The notes under the pieces: model-generated
Told to the model about the DNA's origin: nothing
Database searches by the model: none
Seen by the model: only the letters and a program-made list of their open reading frames with translations
Shown: in pieces, positions 59,540-64,000 of the stretch
Layout: every line of letters begins with the position of its first letter
How positions within the stretch are numbered: position 1 is the stretch's first letter
DNA from: Magnolia sinica
Lineage: Eukaryota; Streptophyta; Magnoliopsida; Magnoliales; Magnoliaceae
DNA: 64,000 bases
Assembly (NCBI RefSeq): GCF_029962835.1
Contig: NC_080583.1
Coordinates: 2,170,001 to 2,234,000, forward strand
Direction: 5' to 3'
Position numbers and translations under genes: made by a program

Positions 59540-59910
59540 GTGCCACGTAATCTTCATTCTGGGGCCTACCGTTTTAATGGTGAAGATGTTCTGCATAAGT
59601 TGCATTTTGAGGGAAAGACGCTATAAATATACAGTGGACACCATGTTTCATTAATCAAAACCGTTAATCTAACGGCCCTGTGTCAATGGACCATGCTACA
59701 AAAATCACTTGGACTTGGAAAATCTTGACCGTCTACTGGAAGTCCATGGTTTGAAAGTTCAATATTATCTAATCGGATGTCGGAGAATGGCCCATCAACG
59801 GTGGGGCCAAACATGCCATTCAGCAGATTACCGAAATCCATGCTCCCGTGTCCAATGGAAACCACATGCCAGGGGTAATTCAGTAATTTCGGCATCTCTC
59901 TTCTTCCATC
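59540..59910 (+). promoter_or_regulatory. Conserved upstream block of UPF0496 gene C (block P)
   Basis: Continuous with the CT-rich leader here, unlike in A where two MITEs intervene. CTATAAATA at 59621-59629 is a possible TATA box that A does not share. Landmarks are as in the gene A copy. Promoter role is inferred. Confidence 0.45.
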
Positions 59911-59939
59911 TGTTTCCTTCGCAATGCCTTTCCTTCCCA

Positions 59940-60899
59940 ATGCCTAGAAAGAGGGGAGGCGTCTCTCTCTCTCTCAACCGTTGCTTCTCGCTCTAAAACA
60001 GTGAGAGAGAAGTTGCTTCCCTTGATCTCATTTTCTTATCTTTCTGCTCCTTCTGAGTTTCCGCCTGCTGTTTCACTTCGGAAGATTGAAATTCTGGGTT
60101 TTTTTTAGCTTGATTCGAAAAGGGTTTTGATCTGGGCATCTGGGTTTTCGATTCGGTGCTGTTTCTCAAATTCTGCTCGCCGATTCTGTCCGAAACTCGA
60201 ATTTTCGGCCTTTTTGAGTTGATTGGGAAGAGGGTTTTGATCCGAGTTTCTGCTTCTACTGATTCTGTTGCTGTTTAGCTGATTCGCTTGGACAACCTCA
60301 AATTTTGGTTCTTTTACTCGATTTACACTCTTCTTTTTTTTCATATATATAAAATTTCCTCATTTATCTCTTCCAACAGTGCTGATTAGTCAACTCGGAT
60401 CGAAAGATCAATATTTTGTTTTTTGGGCTGGAAATTTGTGTCTTTTTCTTTCGTGCGCAGGAATCAGAGGTTCGGATTTCAGCTTGAATAGGTATCGTTT
60501 GGTGGATTTTACTGTGTGGAAGTTGACCATCTTCAAAGATGGTTTTGAGATCGAATTTGCAGTTTTCTGCTTGAATTCAGGTTTTTTAAAAAAAAAAAAC
60601 TGATTTGACTTAAATCTTCGCATTTCTTTTAAAAAATCAAAGGTTTTCTCCAGCTAGAAACTGACTAATCGAAGACAATTGCCATCTCGAAATCATCCCC
60701 TTCAGCTGAAATCTGTGCTCTTTATTCGGAAAATCTTGACTTAGAAGCAGCTAAGATCAAAAGAGGAGTTTTTAGCTGCAATTCTATTTTTTATTTTAAG
60801 ATTATAATTTTGGTTTTTTTTTTTTAATTATTTAAATAAGACCAAATCAGATTCGAATTCCATTTCCCATTTTCTTTTTTGGGTCGTAAATTACTGCAA
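59940..60899 (+). promoter_or_regulatory. CT-rich 5' leader of UPF0496 gene C
   Basis: Matches the gene A leader up to about 60318 (CTGCTGTTTCACTTCGGAAG, TTCTGCTTCTACTGATTCTG) and again from about 60853 (AATTCCATTTCCCATTTTC). The 535 bases between are T-rich and absent from A. They could be an insertion in C, a loss in A, or an intron kept in C; no clean GT...AG pair sits at the two joins. Confidence 0.5.
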
Positions 60900-62030
60900 A
60901 TGGGGGGAGTATGCAGCAAGAAGACAGACGAATCCCCGACTGCCATCAGAACCACTGGCAATTTGCCATACACTGCCGACCTAAGTTCATATGAGTCTGC
61001 CTGCCGGCTCGACCCTGACTTGCAAACCTTTGACACCACCCTCCACGCCCGCACAAACCATGTGATCAACACTCTTGCCGTTGGTGTACAGCTCCGGGCC
61101 CTTTCCTTCGATTCTCTCAAAGAAGTCACTGGATTCCTTCTCGAGACGAATCAAGAAGTCGTGAAGATCATCCTAGAATGCAAGGAAGACATATGGAAAA
61201 ACCCAGAACTCTTCAACATCGTCAAAGAGTACTTCGAGAAGAGCTTGCAGATGTTCGATTTCTGCACGGCATTGGAGAAGTGCCTGAGGCGGGCCCGTGA
61301 CAGCCAGCTTATCATACAGCTTGCGCTCCAACATTTTGAAGCGGAGGGGAATGGAAGCACTGGCGATGGGAAGAAATATTCAAGGACAGTGGAGGAATTA
61401 AAGAATTTCAAGGCTGCTGGAGACCCATTTACGGAAGAGTTCTTTCAGATATTCCAATCCATTTACAAGCAGCAGATCTCAATGCTCGAGAAATTGCAAC
61501 TCCGCAAGAGCAAGATCGATAAAAAGCTGAAATCTGCGAAGACATGGCGCAAGGTCTCGTGCATTATCTTTGCATCAGCATTTGTTGCAGTCGTGATTTG
61601 TGCGGTTGTGACAGCTGCTGTGGCGGCCCCACCTGTTGCAGCAGCGGTGGCGGCCGCTGCGTCTGTGCCTTTGGGATCAATGGGTAAATGGTTCAATTCA
61701 CTTTGGAAGAATTATGAGGTTGCTCTGAAAGGGGAGAAGGAGATAATTGGCTCAATGTGGGTGGGCACTTTCGTTGCTATCAAGGACATGGATACTATTC
61801 GGGCACTCGTGGACCATTTGGAGATTGAGGTTGAGTCATTGCTACAGAATGCCGATTTCGCCCTGAGGGATGATGAGGCGGTGAGGTTTGGGATTGAGGA
61901 AATTAAGAAGAAGCTGGGAGTATTTATGAAAAGTCTTGAAGATTTGGGTGACCACCTCAACGGCTGCATCAGAGATATAAGAATGGCAAGGACGCTTGTC
62001 GTGCAGAAGATCATCAAACATCCTAACTGA
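60900..62030 (+). CDS. UPF0496 (DUF677) family protein, gene C
   Basis: Single-exon frame of 376 residues, the same length as A and about 80% identical to it. Of the three copies it looks closest to the family consensus: [20 protein letters not shown] near residue 29, [86 protein letters not shown]. The start [10 protein letters not shown] keeps Gly2 and Ser6 for N-myristoylation and adds a Cys at 5 that could be palmitoylated; A has Phe there. Hydrophobic segment at about residues 219-259, rich in Ala ([18 protein letters not shown]). Expected to be membrane-attached. Molecular role unknown; family relatives At14a/AFL1 act at the plasma membrane under water stress. An upstream in-frame TTG is not used. 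Confidence 0.92.
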   Translation: MGGVCSKKTDESPTAIRTTGNLPYTADLSSYESACRLDPDLQTFDTTLHARTNHVINTLAVGVQLRALSFDSLKEVTGFLLETNQEVVKIILECKEDIWKNPELFNIVKEYFEKSLQMFDFCTALEKCLRRARDSQLIIQLALQHFEAEGNGSTGDGKKYSRTVEELKNFKAAGDPFTEEFFQIFQSIYKQQISMLEKLQLRKSKIDKKLKSAKTWRKVSCIIFASAFVAVVICAVVTAAVAAPPVAAAVAAAASVPLGSMGKWFNSLWKNYEVALKGEKEIIGSMWVGTFVAIKDMDTIRALVDHLEIEVESLLQNADFALRDDEAVRFGIEEIKKKLGVFMKSLEDLGDHLNGCIRDIRMARTLVVQKIIKHPN

Positions 62031-62450
62031 ATGAGAGAAGATGCTCGGTATGGACTCCTGATCACACTTCTTATGTTCTTAATGATCTGATTTTTGAGCT
62101 ATGTATGTTATGCGGAGATTGCTTTCTCTATATCTTGCATTTTGGGTTTTAGAGTTTGCTTTTGAGTTGTATGTTTGGATGCTCTTTTGAATTGAATCTC
62201 AATCAAAACTTAGATATATGGGAATCCATGAAATGGGGTGGAATTATTTCAATTCATAAATATGTGCAACCCCACATTTGGAACCACATGGCTTAGGGGT
62301 GGCCCATAGTTATGAATGGCATGGGGCTGGCACCACTTCGGTCCTTTCCAATTTTGTTGAATGAAATTATTGCAATTGAATACAGTTGAGCATCCAAACA
62401 CAGCCTAAAGAATGTCGCAGTGATTGATCTGTTTTTGTTTTTGTTCTTAA

Positions 62451-64000
62451 CAGTATTCATCTTGTTCAGAGTTATACATTGCCAGCAATTGCAAGTCCTC
62501 CCGTATATACTAAAGGTTAGTCATTTGTTGACTTCAAAGTATTGAAAATGTAATGTGATAATTATGCTCATGGGATTCTCTGTCCTGAGATCTTATTTCC
62601 ATCTCCTGTCTGTAACAATGTCTGCTATTGTCTGTTTGGACAATCCAAATGTATTTTGACTTGAGGTGATCGTCACTCCTCACTGATTTTAGCATTGTAG
62701 GAGAATTTTGGTATAGAAGTTAGACAAATTGAAAAAGTTCAGATACCACTGTTGCCACTTGTAGTGGTACCTTTTGACTCTTGATCATGTGGATGTTGGC
62801 ATGTGTGACAGATATGTTAAATTCAAAGATTAAGATATCAACAAGATCTAGTAATATCATCTTAAGACACCATGAATGAACCTAATACTCCCATTAGAGA
62901 CCAGGTTGCATGGTTGGTGGGCCATCTAACCATGGATCTGCAATGGCTAAATCAGGATATGGGGACTCCTCTACATAAAGAAATGAATCATCTTTCATCA
63001 GACAAACACAGATTAGCTGTTGAATAAGTTCTATACACCATGTTTTCGTACATCAACACATCCTTTGTAATAACCAGTCCTTCGAAAACCAGTGATCTAT
63101 TCATCAATGCATCTGAAAATCGAAAGATGATTGTTACCATAGATCTAAAACTCGGTGACCTGACTCAAACCTTGGCCAAGCAACTCAATTCAGCGAAAAT
63201 TGAGCCGAGTCACGATGAAACTCATTGGCGAGATCAACTCAGTTCAGACATGGCATGACTCATTGAGTTGGCTTGCCTACTCAGTCAGCACGACTTGTCA
63301 TGACTCGAACTGAGTCCCTTGCTAAGTTGATGCGTCTTTAAATAAAAATATATAATTTACAATTGGTGACATACGAACTCACAAAAACCCTAGCACAAGG
63401 TCAACAGCGTCTACCAACAGGCCAACGCTACTTTGCTGATTAGATTTGCCTATTTGTATAATCAGTCTATTCTAAGTAAATATTATTAATAAAATCTTTT
63501 TTATAATTTAATTATTGAATATCGAGTCAAGTCGAATGAGTCTTCAAATCAACCCAACCCAATTGGATATTGAGCAGAGTTTTTGAGTTTTTCAATATGA
63601 TTGTTACATTTTAATAGTCTTGCTTGTTCGGAAAGATTAATAGATTTTATATGCTTCCATTGATCCCTCCCTTGACACAAGGGCATGTTTGGATGGTAAG
63701 TCATTTTCCTTCAGCTACTTCTGCCTCAGGTAGTTGATCTTGGTTTTTCTACCTATTCATCGCCAAGTATGTTTGGTAAACAACATACTTGATCCTAAAA
63801 GGAATCCATACATTACAACGTACATAAATTACTTTTGCAACATCACTTTTGATGTGGATTGTCCATCATCCGAACTCCCCTTTGATGTGGGGCCATCCAT
63901 CATGTGGGGTCCACCTTTAATATCCACTGCCCATCATGAGGGGCCATCCTTTGATGTGGACCTTCATTATGTTGGTCCTACCTTGGCCCTATCTTCAATG
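62451..64000. other. Intergenic, no gene recognised
   Basis: 62451-63020 shows no repeat or gene I can name. 63140-63330 and 63520-63600 have the GAGTCAAGTCGAATGAGTC style seen inside the hAT-like elements and may be a decayed member. 63850-64000 has repeated GATGTGGGGCCATCCATC phrases, a short degenerate repeat cut by the window end. Confidence 0.35.

Larger units (their letters stand above)
56010..62450 (+). repeat. Segmental duplication unit 2 (carries UPF0496 gene C)
   Basis: Collinear with 9540-15950. It lacks the hAT MITE, the MITE pair and the Copia LTR found in unit 1, and has its own extra DNA, including the ATATCG-rich stretch at 58270-59110. An inverted fragment like block X (TCATCCATCACACTCTACCG, 57012-57031) lies inside. 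Confidence 0.75.

Overview
This is plant nuclear DNA. It holds an intron-bearing NAC gene, three genes of the plant UPF0496/DUF677 family, plant Copia and Gypsy elements primed by initiator tRNA-Met, tRNA-type SINEs, hAT-type elements and many palindromic MITEs. The MITEs carry a GGGCCCACCATGATGTATG-like end that I associate, from memory and untested, with magnoliid-grade angiosperms such as Magnoliales or Laurales. Nothing here is bacterial or organellar.

Layout. 1-6.6 kb: a five-exon NAC-like gene (CDS 2877-6588) with a T-rich leader region, a SINE in intron 1 and a GA microsatellite in intron 4. 6.7-9.5 kb: repeats, including the first copy of a roughly 0.85 kb dispersed block called X here. 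9.5-16 kb: segmental duplication unit 1, carrying UPF0496 gene A (13746-14876). 16.4-18.6 kb: a second X copy split by an hAT-like element, then unassigned DNA. 18.65-40.9 kb: a nested retrotransposon stack. An old Gypsy relic was entered by a Copia element (18779-40643). The Copia was entered by a solo LTR (19365-25439) and by a non-coding LTR element (25836-36106), and the latter contains another solo LTR (28294-32547). 41-49.6 kb: UPF0496 gene B (43220-44203), which has lost the promoter block seen in A and C and sits beside a minisatellite. An orphan copy of that promoter block lies downstream of it, followed by a third X copy, a long-TIR element and several palindromic MITEs. 49.8-55.7 kb: a Gypsy element with both LTRs, inserted into a MITE. 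56-62.5 kb: segmental duplication unit 2, collinear with unit 1, with UPF0496 gene C (60900-62030). 62.5-64 kb: no gene recognised.

Only four host genes are supported. The NAC gene should encode a nuclear transcription factor with an unusually divergent DNA-binding domain. The UPF0496 proteins are probably membrane-associated (N-terminal MGG...SKK plus one long hydrophobic segment), and their molecular function is poorly known. A, B and C are local duplicates, so the window mainly records how a small gene family and its promoters were copied, rearranged and interrupted by transposons.

I found no undescribed molecular system that the sequence can prove. The most interesting signals are: (1) MITEs and LTRs here spread an 11-bp palindrome, GTGGGNCCCAC, that matches the plant TCP-factor site; (2) promoter reshuffling among the three UPF0496 copies; (3) a NAC exon fragment beside gene A. 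Boundaries and identities are read by eye.
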